Translations under genes and position numbers: made by a program
The notes under the pieces: model-generated
The model's database searches: none
Seen by the model: the letters and a program-made list of their open reading frames with translations, nothing else
Told to the model about the DNA's origin: nothing
In this document: positions 24,182-32,574 of the stretch, piece after piece
How positions within the stretch are numbered: the first letter of the stretch is position 1
How the letters are laid out: every line of letters begins with the position of its first letter
Origin: an uncultured Oscillibacter sp.
GTDB taxonomy: Bacteria; Bacillota; Clostridia; Oscillospirales; Oscillospiraceae
Reading direction: 5' to 3'
Length of the DNA: 64,000 bases
Assembly: GCA_910579435.1 (NCBI GenBank)
Contig: CAJTVF010000002.1
Location: forward strand, 1 to 64,000

Positions 24182-25261
24182 ATGAATATTTCCGACATCA
24201 TCAAACAGGCCAGGGAGGAACTGGGCATGACCCAGGAGGACCTGGCGGAACGGCTGGAGGTTAGCCGCCAGGCCGTCAGCAAGTGGGAGCTGGGGGCCTC
24301 GGTCCCAAGCCCGGAGAATCTGCGGTTGCTGGAGGAGCTCCTGGGGGTCGAGCTTCCCGCGCCGGAGGCGGCGGTCCCTCAGGAGGCGGTCCCCCAGGCC
24401 CCGCCCAAGCCGCCCTTCTGGAACTGGAAGCGGGTCGTGCTCCTGGTTTTGGGGGTGCTGGTCGTGTCGGCCCTGTTCTCGGCCGCCCTGTTTACCGCCC
24501 TCAGGGCGGAGACGAACGTGGACGCGACCCTCCGGACAGAGCCCCATGTCACCGGCGTCTATTTCTTCGATGAAGACGCCGCGCCCCTCCGGCCAGACCT
24601 GGGGGACGGGTGGAACCGCTTCACCGCCGGAGAGCGGGTGCTGATGCTGGTGACATTTGAGGACGGCGCTGAGAACTCCGTCAACGCCGTCTCGCTGTTC
24701 CTGACCCCCACGGGGACGGAGACCCTGGACCAGCGGCGGCAGGTCGCCGTCCAGGCGGCGGGAGAGGGCCGGGACTTCGCCCTCTTTGCCTGGGACATTC
24801 CACAGGACTTGATGGGGCACCTGGAGGTGGTGCTGGAGTGCGGCGGCGGCCTCCGGGTTACGGAGACGCTGAATGTCACGGCGCCCTCCTCCTACATGGA
24901 GGACCAGGGGATTCCCGGAATCCTCAGCCTGAGCGCCAAAGAAATCACCGCCACAGAGGGAGACACCGGCCACTACCTGCTGGAGGCCCTGGGGGCCCCC
25001 ATGGCCGAGGTGGAGTGGAGCACCTCCGACCCCGAGGTGGCCCGGGTGGCCAACACCGGGACCGTGTTCATTGAGGGAGAGGGGGAGGCCGTCATCACCG
25101 CCAGCTGGAAGGACCAGACGGCGGAGTGTTTGGTCCATGTGCTTCCCAAAGCCACAATCGTGGGCACGGAGGGAAACACGGACCTGCCGGAGGGCGAGTC
25201 GGGGGGGATTGCAAAGAGTGTACCCGCTCCCCCGACGTATGAATCCCGTAAGGCTGGATAA
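24182..25261 (+). CDS. XRE-family membrane regulator with Big2 domain
   Basis: 359 aa. Residues ~5-59 are a Cro/CI-type helix-turn-helix (IKQAREELGMTQEDLAERL, VSRQAVSKWELGASVP). After an Ala/Pro-rich stretch comes one membrane helix at about 84-106, then an extracellular region ending in a bacterial Ig-like (Big2) domain around 250-320 (LSLSAKEITATEGDTGHYLL, EVEWSTSDPEVARVANTGTV). The topology places DNA binding inside and a Big2 sensor or adhesion module outside, so signalling across the membrane is plausible. ATG 24182 follows GAAGGAGG. Divergent from the sigma/anti-sigma pair. Confidence 0.85.
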   Translation: MNISDIIKQAREELGMTQEDLAERLEVSRQAVSKWELGASVPSPENLRLLEELLGVELPAPEAAVPQEAVPQAPPKPPFWNWKRVVLLVLGVLVVSALFSAALFTALRAETNVDATLRTEPHVTGVYFFDEDAAPLRPDLGDGWNRFTAGERVLMLVTFEDGAENSVNAVSLFLTPTGTETLDQRRQVAVQAAGEGRDFALFAWDIPQDLMGHLEVVLECGGGLRVTETLNVTAPSSYMEDQGIPGILSLSAKEITATEGDTGHYLLEALGAPMAEVEWSTSDPEVARVANTGTVFIEGEGEAVITASWKDQTAECLVHVLPKATIVGTEGNTDLPEGESGGIAKSVPAPPTYESRKAG

Positions 25262-25278
25262 GACTGGGCAGAAAAAAT

Positions 25279-25305
25279 CAGGGCCTTGACGGCCCTGGTT
25301 TTTTG
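25279..25305 (+). terminator. Rho-independent terminator
   Basis: CAGGGCC-TTGAC-GGCCCTG followed by GTTTTTT. Confidence 0.8.
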
Positions 25306-25371
25306 TTGGTCGGATTCTGCCTTGCCGTCGCTTTGACTTGGTTCTCCACCAGACAGCCAGAGCGGACTTAA

Positions 25372-25530
25372 GGAAGCACTGATTTAATCCCCGCGTACAT
25401 CTTTACGCCATAAATTTCCGCTGATCTGCGTCAGAAAATCTTGAAATCCGCCAGGATTCCTGCAATTTTCTTCCTTGCCAGCAAAAATTTCTGGTGCAAA
25501 TCTGCACGCGTTGATTAAATCAGTGCTTCC
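25372..25530 (-). mobile_element. MITE-like element type 2, copy A (159 bp, TTAA-flanked)
   Basis: Ends are identical inverted repeats of 18 bp beginning GGAAGCACTGATTTAATC, flanked by TTAA at 25368-25371 and 25531-25534. Read on the minus strand the interior contains GGAATC-CTGGCG-GATTTC, the shared core hairpin with one loop change. No coding capacity. A copy of the same length is nested in another element at 46076-46234. It sits at the 3' end of the FAD oxidoreductase gene. Confidence 0.8.
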
Positions 25531-25532
25531 TT

Positions 25533-25565
25533 AAAGTTCTTTTGCTCCTTTTCTTTCAAGAAAAG
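25533..25565 (-). repeat. Short 3'-end repeat, copy 1
   Basis: On the minus strand CTTTTCTTGAAAGAAAAG is followed by a few variable bases and AAAAGAACTTT. The same string occurs on the plus strand at 33818-33851. In both places it contains the stop codon of an unrelated gene; here that is the FAD oxidoreductase. Confidence 0.6.
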
Positions 25566-26953
25566 GAGGCCAGCTTCCGCCCCATGAGCACTCCCATGGC
25601 GGAAGACATCATCAGCCCTCTCGTCCAGCCGGAGGAATCCCCCAGGCAGTGGAGGCCCTGGAGGCTGGTGTTGAAGTCCGTGTCCATCTTCACCCGGTTG
25701 GAGTAGAACTTCAGCTCCGGGGAGTACAGCAGGGTTTCATAGGAGGCAAAGCCGGGGACCACGTAGTCCATGGCCTGGATGAAGTTGATAATGTTCATCA
25801 TGGCCCGGTAGGGCATGGCGGCGGTAATGTCCCCCGCCACCACGTCCGGCAGGGTGGGCCGGATGTTGGACTGGGCCAGCTCCTTCTGCCACGTCCGCTT
25901 GCCGTCCAGAATGTCGCCGAAGCGCTGGACCAGGATCTGTCCGTTGGCCAGCATATTCGTCAGCTCGCCCACCTTCTGGGCGTAGGCGATGGGCTGGTTG
26001 AAGGGGACGCTGAAATTGTGGGAGCAGAGAATGGAGAGGTTCGTGTTGTCGCTCTTGAACTCCTTGTAAGAGTGCCCGTTGACCACCGCCAGGTCGTTGT
26101 CATAGTTCTCCTGGCTGACAAAGCCGCCGGGGTTCTGGCAGAAGGTCCGCACCTTGTTCTTGAAGGGCTTGGGCCAGCCCACCAGCTTGGACTCGTAAAG
26201 GACCCGGTTCACCATCTCCATGACCTCGTTCCGCACCTCCACCCGGACGCCGATGTCCACGGTGCCGGGGGCGTGGGCGATGTTGTGCTCCGCACAGAGC
26301 CTCTCCAGCCAGTCCGCCCCCCGGCGGCCGGTGGCCACCACGGTGTGCCTGGCGTGAATCTCCATATCCTGCCGCTGGTCGGAGATAGTCACCCCCTTGC
26401 AGACGTCATTCTCCAGAATCAGGTTCCGGCACTCCCAGCCGAAGAGGATTTCCACCCCGTTCTCCTGTAGGTACCGCTCGATCCCCAGGTAAATGTCGTG
26501 AGCCTTCTCCGTGCCCATGTGGCGGATGGGGCAGTCCACCAGCTTCAACCCCGCCTGGATGGCCCGCTTGCGGATTTCCTTCCGGTCCTCCGGATACTCC
26601 AGGCCCTCGATATGGGTGTCCGCGCCGAAGTCCAGGTAAATCCTGTCGGCGTAATGGATGGTTTCCTGGGCCAGGTCCGGGCCGATAAGGGTGGGCAGGT
26701 CCCCGCCCACCTCATAGCTGAGGGACAGCTTCCCGTCGGAGAAGGCCCCCGCGCCGGAAAAGCCGGTGGTGATGTGGCAGTAGGGCTTGCAGTTCACGCA
26801 TTTATTGGTCTGGCTCTTGGGGCAGCGGCGGTTTTCAATGCTCCGGCCCTTCTCCACCATGACGATCTTCTGTTTACTGCCCTTTTTCAGCATCTCCAGG
26901 GCGGTGAAAATACCGGCGGGGCCCGCGCCCACGATCACAACGTCTGCGTTCAT
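25556..26953 (-). CDS. FAD-dependent oxidoreductase (COG2509-type dehydrogenase)
   Basis: 465 aa. N-terminal Rossmann FAD motif VVIVGAGPAGIFTALEML, followed by a conserved Cys group CPKSQTNKCVNCKPYC typical of this uncharacterised dehydrogenase family, then GFSGAGAFSDGKLSL and TVVATGRRGADWL. C-terminal FAD contact GLHCLGDSSGWTRGL. Substrate unknown. ATG 26953 with GGAGAA upstream gives the proper start; the longer reading to 27070 only translates the repeat at 26995-27185. The stop lies inside the short repeat at 25533-25565. Confidence 0.88.
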   Translation of the reverse strand: MNADVVIVGAGPAGIFTALEMLKKGSKQKIVMVEKGRSIENRRCPKSQTNKCVNCKPYCHITTGFSGAGAFSDGKLSLSYEVGGDLPTLIGPDLAQETIHYADRIYLDFGADTHIEGLEYPEDRKEIRKRAIQAGLKLVDCPIRHMGTEKAHDIYLGIERYLQENGVEILFGWECRNLILENDVCKGVTISDQRQDMEIHARHTVVATGRRGADWLERLCAEHNIAHAPGTVDIGVRVEVRNEVMEMVNRVLYESKLVGWPKPFKNKVRTFCQNPGGFVSQENYDNDLAVVNGHSYKEFKSDNTNLSILCSHNFSVPFNQPIAYAQKVGELTNMLANGQILVQRFGDILDGKRTWQKELAQSNIRPTLPDVVAGDITAAMPYRAMMNIINFIQAMDYVVPGFASYETLLYSPELKFYSNRVKMDTDFNTSLQGLHCLGDSSGWTRGLMMSSAMGVLMGRKLASFS

Positions 26954-26994
26954 AGCGGCTTCTCCTTTATATAGATTCTTTTCAAGCGTAAGTT

Positions 26995-27185
26995 TATAGT
27001 CAGTGCAGTTGAAAAGAATCCAATGGATTCTTTTCAACGAAGCGCTGCTATGCAGCGCTTCGGGCCGCATTTGCGGCTTTCTGCGCTTGACTTCATAGGA
27101 AACGCATACGCGCCTTGCGCGCCGGCGGACCTCTGGTCCGCCGGTTGAAAAGGAGCTTTGCTCCTTTTCAACCGCGTTGACTATA
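26995..27185. repeat. 191-bp multi-hairpin repeat, copy 2
   Basis: Same architecture as 11687-11878: inverted ends TATAGTCA / TGACTATA, hairpins GTTGAAAAGAATCC (27006 onward), GAAGCGCTGC-TAT-GCAGCGCTTC, CGGCGGACC-GGTCCGCCG and GTTGAAAAGGAGC-GCTCCTTTTCAAC. The middle hairpin differs in sequence from copy 1 but still pairs. Its right end supplies the last codons and the stop of the U32 gene on the minus strand. Confidence 0.75.
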
Positions 27186-28409
27186 TCCGTTTCCCCTGGC
27201 CGACAGGTCCTTTGCCCGCCGGACGATGGTCCAGGGGGGCACCTGCCGGGGAAGTTTCATGTGAAAGACGCTCTGGGGCGTCCGGGGCTCGAAGAGGGGC
27301 AGGCCGTCCGCGTCCGTCATCTCCGGGACCGTCATTTCAAAGGGCCGCAGGGCCGGGCCCACCAGCTCCACCGTGTCCCCGGCCCGGAACTTGTTGCGCA
27401 GGGACAGCGCCGCGTTCCCCTCCCCGTCGCAGTCCGTAACGATGGCGGCGATCTGCCACTCCCGGACATACCGGGCGTCGTCGTAGTACTGGCCCGGCGG
27501 TCCGTAGAAAAAGCCGGTGGAGTAGGGACGGTGGCTGACGTGCTCCACCTCGTCCCGCCAGACGGGGTCCATGGGCTCCCCCGCCGCCAGGGCGTCCAGG
27601 CCGTGGCGGTAGGCGGCGGTGACCACGGCGGCGAAGTAGGCGGACTTGGCCCGGCCCTCGATTTTCAGGCTGTCCAAAAACCGGAGGTCCTCCAGGTGGT
27701 CGATCATGCACATGTCCCGGGAGTTCAGGATGTAGGCCCCGCCGCCGTCCTCCTCAATGGGGAAGAACTCGCCGGGGCGCTTCTCCTCCATAAGGGCGTA
27801 TTTGTACCGGCAGGGCTGGGCGCAGGCCCCCCGGCTGGAGTCCCGGCCCGTCATATAGTTGCTGAGGAGGCACCGCCCGGAATAGCTGACGCACATGGCC
27901 CCGTGGACGAAGGCCTCCAGCTCCAGGTCCGGCGGCGTTTTCTCCCGGATGGTCCGAATCTCCTCCAGGCTCAGCTCCCGGGCCAGGATGACCCGGGAGG
28001 CCCCGATGCCGTGCCAGGCCCGGGCGGTCTCGTAATTGGTAACCCCGGCCTGGGTGGAGACGTGGCGGGCCGCGTGGGGGGCGTAGCGTCCCGCCAGCTG
28101 AAAGGCCCCCAGGTCCGCCAGGATCACCGCGTCCACCCCGGCGGCCTCCAGACACTCCAGATGGGCGGGGAGGCGGTCCATTTCCTCATTCCGGGGCATG
28201 GTGTTGACGGTGCAGTGGACCCGCACGCCATGGGCGTGGGCGAAGGCCACTGCCTCCGCCAGGCCCTCGGGGGAGAAGTTCCCCGCGAAGGCCCGCATGC
28301 CGAAGTCCGTTCCCGCCAGATACACCGCGTCCGCCCCGTAGAGCACCGCCATGCGCAGGCGCTCCAGGTCCCCCGCCGGGGCCAGCAGCTCCGGCCGTTT
28401 ACCCGCCAT
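27168..28409 (-). CDS. Peptidase U32 family protein, probable tRNA hydroxylation protein
   Basis: 413 aa. U32 signature region: ELLAPAGDLERLRMAVLYGADAVYL, VHCTVNTMPRN, AFVHGAMCVSYSGRCLLSNYM and the Cys cluster RGACAQPCRYKY that binds an iron-sulfur cluster in relatives, then SLKIEGRAKSAYFAAVV. Such proteins (TrhP/YegQ, RlhA) are now linked to RNA hydroxylation (5-hydroxyuridine at tRNA position 34) rather than proteolysis. Adjacent to mltG as yrrO-type genes are in Bacillus. The start at 28409 overlaps the mltG end by 11 bases. The last six codons come from the repeat at 26995-27185. Confidence 0.88.
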   Translation of the reverse strand: MAGKRPELLAPAGDLERLRMAVLYGADAVYLAGTDFGMRAFAGNFSPEGLAEAVAFAHAHGVRVHCTVNTMPRNEEMDRLPAHLECLEAAGVDAVILADLGAFQLAGRYAPHAARHVSTQAGVTNYETARAWHGIGASRVILARELSLEEIRTIREKTPPDLELEAFVHGAMCVSYSGRCLLSNYMTGRDSSRGACAQPCRYKYALMEEKRPGEFFPIEEDGGGAYILNSRDMCMIDHLEDLRFLDSLKIEGRAKSAYFAAVVTAAYRHGLDALAAGEPMDPVWRDEVEHVSHRPYSTGFFYGPPGQYYDDARYVREWQIAAIVTDCDGEGNAALSLRNKFRAGDTVELVGPALRPFEMTVPEMTDADGLPLFEPRTPQSVFHMKLPRQVPPWTIVRRAKDLSARGNGYSQRG

Positions 28410-29580
28410 ATTCGGCGCTGTTGACGAAGTTGACATGCTCGTTGTAGGTCTCGAAATAGTGGTGCTTGCCGTCCGTGCCCAGTGCGTAGTAATAATAGCT
28501 GGTCTCCTCCGGCTGCAGGGCGGCCTCAATGGCGGTCAGGCCGGGGTTGGCGATGGGCGTGGGGGGAAGCCCCGGGTTCTTATAGAGGTTGTAGGGGGTG
28601 TCCGCCTCCAGATCCGACTGGGTGATGGCCCCCTCGTGGCCCGGCAGGCCGTAGAGCAGGGCGGCGTCCACCTGGAGCAGGCCGTTGGTCCCCGCCTTAT
28701 TGCCGGGGCCGTCCAGACGGTTATAGATGACGGAGGCAATGCGGGCCTGGTCCGTGCCGTCGGTCTCCCGCTCGATGAGGGAGGCGATGGTGATGATCTC
28801 TTTCAGGCTGTAGCCCTTGGCCTCCCAGGCGCCCAGAAGCTCGTCGTCCAGCTTGCTGTTGAAGTTTTTGATTAGGCGGTTCAGGGCGTTGGCGGGCTTT
28901 TCGTTCACGTAGAACTCATAGGTGTCCGGGAAGAGATAGCCCTCCAGGCGGCTGATATCCTCGGACTCGTTGTCGATGAAGTCATAGTCGAAATCGGCCT
29001 TCTGGGCCGCTTCCGTCAGGGCCGCCTCGGTGTTGACGCCGTTTTTCGCCAGCACGGCGATGGTCTGGGCCACGGTATAGCCCTCGGGAATGGTGACCTG
29101 GACGGTATCCGCCGTCATGTTTCCGGCGGCGCTCCGCATGCCCAGCACCAGGGCATGGTAATCCATGTCGGTGTTCAGGGTGTGGGAACCCATGCCGATT
29201 TTTTCCTCCGCGTTGGTGATGTTGGCGTAGAGCTTGAAGAACCAGGGATACTCGATGAGCCCCGCAGCCTTCAGCTTGCCGGCCACGGTGTCCACGGTGT
29301 CCTCGGAGGAAACCTCCACCACCATTTCCACCGGCGGCGAGCCCGAACGGTTGAAGGAGCAGAAGTCGCTGAACAGCAGCCAGCCCGCGCAGCCCAAAAG
29401 CGCCGAGGCCAGGGCCACGAAAAGCAGGTGCAGCAGCAGGAACAAAAGCGGGTGCATCCGCCGCCGCCTCCTGCGGCGCTTTCGCTGGGGGGGATGCTGG
29501 GAAGAGGGGCGGGACGTCTGCTCCCGCCGGACCTGTCCGGCGTCCCAGCTGGCGGTGTCGCTGTTGTGGTATTCGGCCAT
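28399..29580 (-). CDS. mltG: Endolytic transglycosylase MltG
   Basis: 393 aa. Cytoplasmic N-terminus with a run of Arg/Lys just before one membrane helix at about residues 45-72, then a LysM-like subdomain (VEVSSEDTVDTVAGKLKAAG) and the YceG catalytic domain. The active-site Glu is in IITIASLIERET, followed by ASVIYNRL and LPPTPIANPGLTAIEAAL. It cleaves nascent glycan strands and so sets peptidoglycan chain length. ATG 29580 follows GAGGAGG. First gene of a pair with the U32 gene. Confidence 0.95.
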   Translation of the reverse strand: MAEYHNSDTASWDAGQVRREQTSRPSSQHPPQRKRRRRRRRMHPLLFLLLHLLFVALASALLGCAGWLLFSDFCSFNRSGSPPVEMVVEVSSEDTVDTVAGKLKAAGLIEYPWFFKLYANITNAEEKIGMGSHTLNTDMDYHALVLGMRSAAGNMTADTVQVTIPEGYTVAQTIAVLAKNGVNTEAALTEAAQKADFDYDFIDNESEDISRLEGYLFPDTYEFYVNEKPANALNRLIKNFNSKLDDELLGAWEAKGYSLKEIITIASLIERETDGTDQARIASVIYNRLDGPGNKAGTNGLLQVDAALLYGLPGHEGAITQSDLEADTPYNLYKNPGLPPTPIANPGLTAIEAALQPEETSYYYYALGTDGKHHYFETYNEHVNFVNSAEYGG

Positions 29581-29752
29581 GTTGAAAAACCTCCTCACGC
29601 ACGGCGCGGCCCCGGGAAACGCCCTGAAAAAAGGACAGGGCAAATTTTCAGGGGGTCAGGCTCCCGGCGGAAGCCGGAAGCATAGAATATCTCAAATCCA
29701 AGGTCCCGACGCCGCCGGCCGCGGCCCCGGGGCCAAAGAAAGGTGACTGACT

Positions 29753-30037
29753 ATGTGCTTTAACAATGGAAACGACAATGGCTGCCTGTGGATCGTCCTG
29801 ATCATCATTCTGTTCTGCTGCTGCGGCTGCGGCGGCGGAAACAGCTGGGGCGGAAACAACTGGGGCGGAAACAACTGGGGCGGAAACAACTGGAACTGCG
29901 GATGCGGATGCGGCTGTGGGAACTGCAGCTGCGGCTGTGGCTGCGGAAACTGCGGCTGCGGCTGTGGAAACTGCAGCTGCGGCTGTGGAAACTGCAGCTG
30001 CAACTGCAACTGCGGCTGCAACGATTCCTGCTGCTGA
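29753..30037 (+). CDS. Small Cys/Gly/Asn-rich protein with one membrane segment
   Basis: 94 aa with about 27 cysteines. A short polar N-terminus (MCFNNGNDNGC) leads into a hydrophobic helix LWIVLIIILFCCCGCG, then three copies of GGNNW, then alternating CGCGN/CSCGCGN units to the end. No domain is recognised. The alternating Cys pattern resembles metallothionein-like or structural coat proteins, and the N-terminal helix recalls short YjcZ-type sporulation proteins; both are analogies only. The reading frame is plausible because of an RBS (AAAGGTG, 8 nt before ATG), the periodicity in one frame and a terminator just after the stop. Confidence 0.75.
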   Translation: MCFNNGNDNGCLWIVLIIILFCCCGCGGGNSWGGNNWGGNNWGGNNWNCGCGCGCGNCSCGCGCGNCGCGCGNCSCGCGNCSCNCNCGCNDSCC

Positions 30038-30049
30038 GCAAGGGCTGTG

Positions 30050-30074
30050 GCGGGACGCTCTGCGTCCCGCTTTC
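30050..30074 (+). terminator. Terminator of the Cys-rich gene
   Basis: GCGGGACGC-TCT-GCGTCCCGC followed by TTTC, 13 bases past the stop. Confidence 0.65.
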
Positions 30075-30082
30075 GCCGTCCC

Positions 30083-30754
30083 TCAGCGGGACAGACACTC
30101 GTTTACAATCGAAGCCACTTCCCGGTGGATGTCCTCCGGCGTCCGGGGCGCGCCTCCCTCGGCGCAGTTCACCACGGCCCAGCCCTGGGCCCGGGCGATC
30201 TCCCCCGCGCACGCCCGGCAGCGGCGGAGATACTCCCCGTCCTGCTCGTGGATATCGGCGGCGGTGTTGGTCTCCGCCTCCCGGCGGCGCATCAGCTGGT
30301 TGGCCGCCTCGGTGGGCATATCCAGATACAGCACCAGGTCCGGCTCGGGAAGCCCTAAACGGCGGTATTCCAGGTCAAACAGCCACTCCAAAAACGCCCG
30401 CCGCTCCCCGTCCGGGAGCTTGGACGCCTGATGCACGGCGTTGGACGTGGTGTAGCGGTTGGCCACCACCACGCCGCCGGACTCGTAAAACGCGCCCCAG
30501 TCCTCCTGATAGGAGGCGAAGCGGTCCACGGCAAACATGACGGAGGCGGCGCAGGCGTTCACATCCCCGGGCTTTCCCCCCAAGGCTCCGTGGAGGTACA
30601 GGTTAGCGGGCTCGGCAAAGGGATTGCCGTACCGGGGAAAGTCGATCTCCCGGCAGGAGATTCCCCGGGCGGTCAGGCTTTGCAGAAGCAGCCCCGCCTG
30701 GGTGGCCTTGCCGGAGCCGTCGGTGCCCTCCAGAACAATCAGCTTTCCCCTCAT
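30083..30754 (-). CDS. tmk: Thymidylate kinase
   Basis: 223 aa. Phosphorylates dTMP to dTDP. P-loop EGTDGSGKATQ at residues 9-19, DRF and NRYTTSN in the substrate site, and lid region MRRREAETNTAADIHE. The Ala in GKATQ replaces the more usual Ser/Thr and the protein is longer than the typical 205-210 aa, pointing to a divergent clostridial subgroup. ATG 30754 overlaps the wecG-like stop as ATGA, so both are in one operon. Confidence 0.9.
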   Translation of the reverse strand: MRGKLIVLEGTDGSGKATQAGLLLQSLTARGISCREIDFPRYGNPFAEPANLYLHGALGGKPGDVNACAASVMFAVDRFASYQEDWGAFYESGGVVVANRYTTSNAVHQASKLPDGERRAFLEWLFDLEYRRLGLPEPDLVLYLDMPTEAANQLMRRREAETNTAADIHEQDGEYLRRCRACAGEIARAQGWAVVNCAEGGAPRTPEDIHREVASIVNECLSR

Positions 30755-31470
30755 TTCCGTCTCTTCTCCTTCTGCACGTGGACCAGGAACAGCGGCAGCT
30801 TCATCATCCGCCCCGCCCGGCGGGGATCCTTGCACAAACGGTAAAACCACTCCAGGCCGTGGTCGGACCAGAATTTCGGAGCCCGTTCCACCACGCCGGC
30901 AAACACGTCCAGACTGCCCCCCAGGCCGCAGAGGAGGCGGGCTCCCGTGGCCTCGCCGTGCTTCGCCATCCAGAGCTCCTGCTTCGGGGCCCCCAGGCAG
31001 ACGAACACGCAGTCCGCCCCGCTCCGCCGGATGTCCTCAATGATGGGACCGTCCTCCTGGAAATAGCCGTCGTGGGTCCCGGCGATTTTTAAGCCCGGGT
31101 ATTTCTCCGCCAGCCGTTTTCCGGCGGCCTCCGCCACGCCGGGCTTGGCCCCCAGGAGATAGAGGGACAGGCCCTTTTCCGCCATTTCCTTCATCAGATA
31201 CGCCGCAAACTCAATGCCCGGGTTTCTGGCTTTCAGGGGCGTGCCCAGAATCCGGGCCCCCTTGATGATTCCTATGCCATCCGCAAGCACCAGGTCCGCG
31301 CCGTTCACCGCCCGCATGGCCTCCGGATTTTTCCGGCAGATCTCCACGATCTCCGGGTTGGGCGTCACCACATAGTGGGCTCCCGGCTGGCTCAGCATAT
31401 CTACCCCCCGGGCGACGGCTTCGATCATCAGCACATTGTCAAAGCCAACGCCCAGCACGTTGATCCGCAT
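30751..31470 (-). CDS. WecG/TagA/CpsF family glycosyltransferase
   Basis: 239 aa, GT26 family. Signature residues: VLGVGFDNV, YVVTPNPEIVEICRKNPE, ADLVLADGIGIIKGARILG, YLLGAKPGVAEAAGKRL, FVCLGAPKQELWM and LLCGLGGSLDVFAGVVERAP. TagA-type enzymes add ManNAc to lipid-linked GlcNAc for teichoic or other wall glycans at the inner membrane face. It shares a 4-base overlap with tmk and has a promoter at 31528-31556 inside the end of the preceding gene. Confidence 0.92.
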   Translation of the reverse strand: MRINVLGVGFDNVLMIEAVARGVDMLSQPGAHYVVTPNPEIVEICRKNPEAMRAVNGADLVLADGIGIIKGARILGTPLKARNPGIEFAAYLMKEMAEKGLSLYLLGAKPGVAEAAGKRLAEKYPGLKIAGTHDGYFQEDGPIIEDIRRSGADCVFVCLGAPKQELWMAKHGEATGARLLCGLGGSLDVFAGVVERAPKFWSDHGLEWFYRLCKDPRRAGRMMKLPLFLVHVQKEKRRK

Positions 31471-31527
31471 GCGTTCACCTCATTTGCATAAACTGCCATA
31501 CCGGCATATTATTACCATTTTATAAGC

Positions 31528-31556
31528 ATTATAGCATAGGTTAGACCTCTTGTCCA
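31528..31556 (-). promoter_or_regulatory. Promoter of wecG-like/tmk operon
   Basis: On the minus strand TGGACA (31551-31556), 17-nt spacer, consensus TATAAT (31528-31533). The -35 lies within the last codons of the EamA gene. Confidence 0.65.
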
Positions 31557-32482
31557 TCTCCAAATGCCTCGCCGGACTGGACCGCCTTCCGCCCCAGGGG
31601 GTAGGGAAGCTGGGCCAGCACCACCGCCGCCAGCATCAGGGCGCAGCCCAGGTACTCCCGCCCGGTCATCCGGGTCCCCAGGATCAGCGCCCCCGCCACG
31701 GCGGCAAAGAGGGACTCCATGCTCATCAGCAGGGACACCACCGCCGGGTTGGAATCCTTCTGGGCCAGGATCTGGAGGGTGTAGGCCACGCCGCTGGAGA
31801 ACACGCCCACATAGAGCACCGGCCACAGATACTCCCCCAGCAGCTCCAGGGGCGGCGGCGTCTCCATCAGCGCCCCGGCGGCGGAGAGGACGGTCATGAC
31901 CAGAAACTGAACGCAGGACAGCGCCACGCCGTCCACCTTGTTGGTGAAATGGTCCACCACCAGAATCTGAGCGGTGAAGCAGAAGGCGCAGGCCAGGACA
32001 TAGAGGTCCCCGCCGGTGACGCTCAGCTCCTCGGTGACGCAGAGGCAGTACAGCCCCGCCACCGCCAGGGCCACCCCCAGCCACAGGGCCCGGGGAACCT
32101 TCTTCCCCAGGGCCAAGCCCGCCAGGGGCACCAGGACGATGTACAGCGCCGTGATGAACCCCGCCTTGCCGGGGGTGGTGGTCTCCAGGCCCTTCTGCTG
32201 GAAGAAGCTGGCCACTGACAGCGCCGCGCCGCAGCAGAGGCCCCCCAGGAGCAAGTCCCGGCGGGACCCGGCGGGAGCGCGTTCCTCCCCCTTCCGCCGC
32301 CGCCAGGCGGCCCGGAGGCCGCAGAGGCCCAGCAGGAAGAAAAAGGCGATGACCGCCCGGGCGGTATTGAAGGTGAAGGGGCCCATATACTCCGCGCCCA
32401 CGCTCTGGGCCACAAAGGCGGTGCCCCAGATCATGGCCGTGACGAGAGGCAGGACGTTTTGACGAACTCGATTGATTTTCAT
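31541..32482 (-). CDS. DMT superfamily (EamA) transporter
   Basis: 313 aa with ten membrane segments, two EamA halves. Motifs: VTAMIWGTAFVAQSVGAEYMGPF at the start, ETTTPGKAGFITALYIVLVPL, and ILAQKDSNPAVVSLLMSMESLFAAVAG in the second half. EamA proteins export amino acids or other metabolites; the substrate here is not readable. ATG 32482 is followed by MKINRVRQNV. Divergent from the DNA glycosylase gene. Confidence 0.9.
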   Translation of the reverse strand: MKINRVRQNVLPLVTAMIWGTAFVAQSVGAEYMGPFTFNTARAVIAFFFLLGLCGLRAAWRRRKGEERAPAGSRRDLLLGGLCCGAALSVASFFQQKGLETTTPGKAGFITALYIVLVPLAGLALGKKVPRALWLGVALAVAGLYCLCVTEELSVTGGDLYVLACAFCFTAQILVVDHFTNKVDGVALSCVQFLVMTVLSAAGALMETPPPLELLGEYLWPVLYVGVFSSGVAYTLQILAQKDSNPAVVSLLMSMESLFAAVAGALILGTRMTGREYLGCALMLAAVVLAQLPYPLGRKAVQSGEAFGDGQEV

Positions 32483-32487
32483 TTTCC

Positions 32488-32516
32488 TTGCTCCATGTTC
32501 TCTTCTGTGATATACT
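32488..32516 (+). promoter_or_regulatory. Promoter of the 3-methyladenine glycosylase gene
   Basis: TTGCTC (32488-32493), 17-nt spacer, TATACT (32511-32516), 58 bases before ATG 32575. Confidence 0.6.
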
Positions 32517-32574
32517 AAAACCGTTATGCGGTCCGAGGCCGCACAAATTAGCATTTTAACACCGAGGTGAGGAA

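Noticed and set aside
29692-30021. Minus-strand Gln/Pro/Phe-rich repetitive frame of 109 codons
   Set aside because: It is the antisense of the Cys-rich repeat gene; the plus frame has the RBS, membrane helix and terminator.
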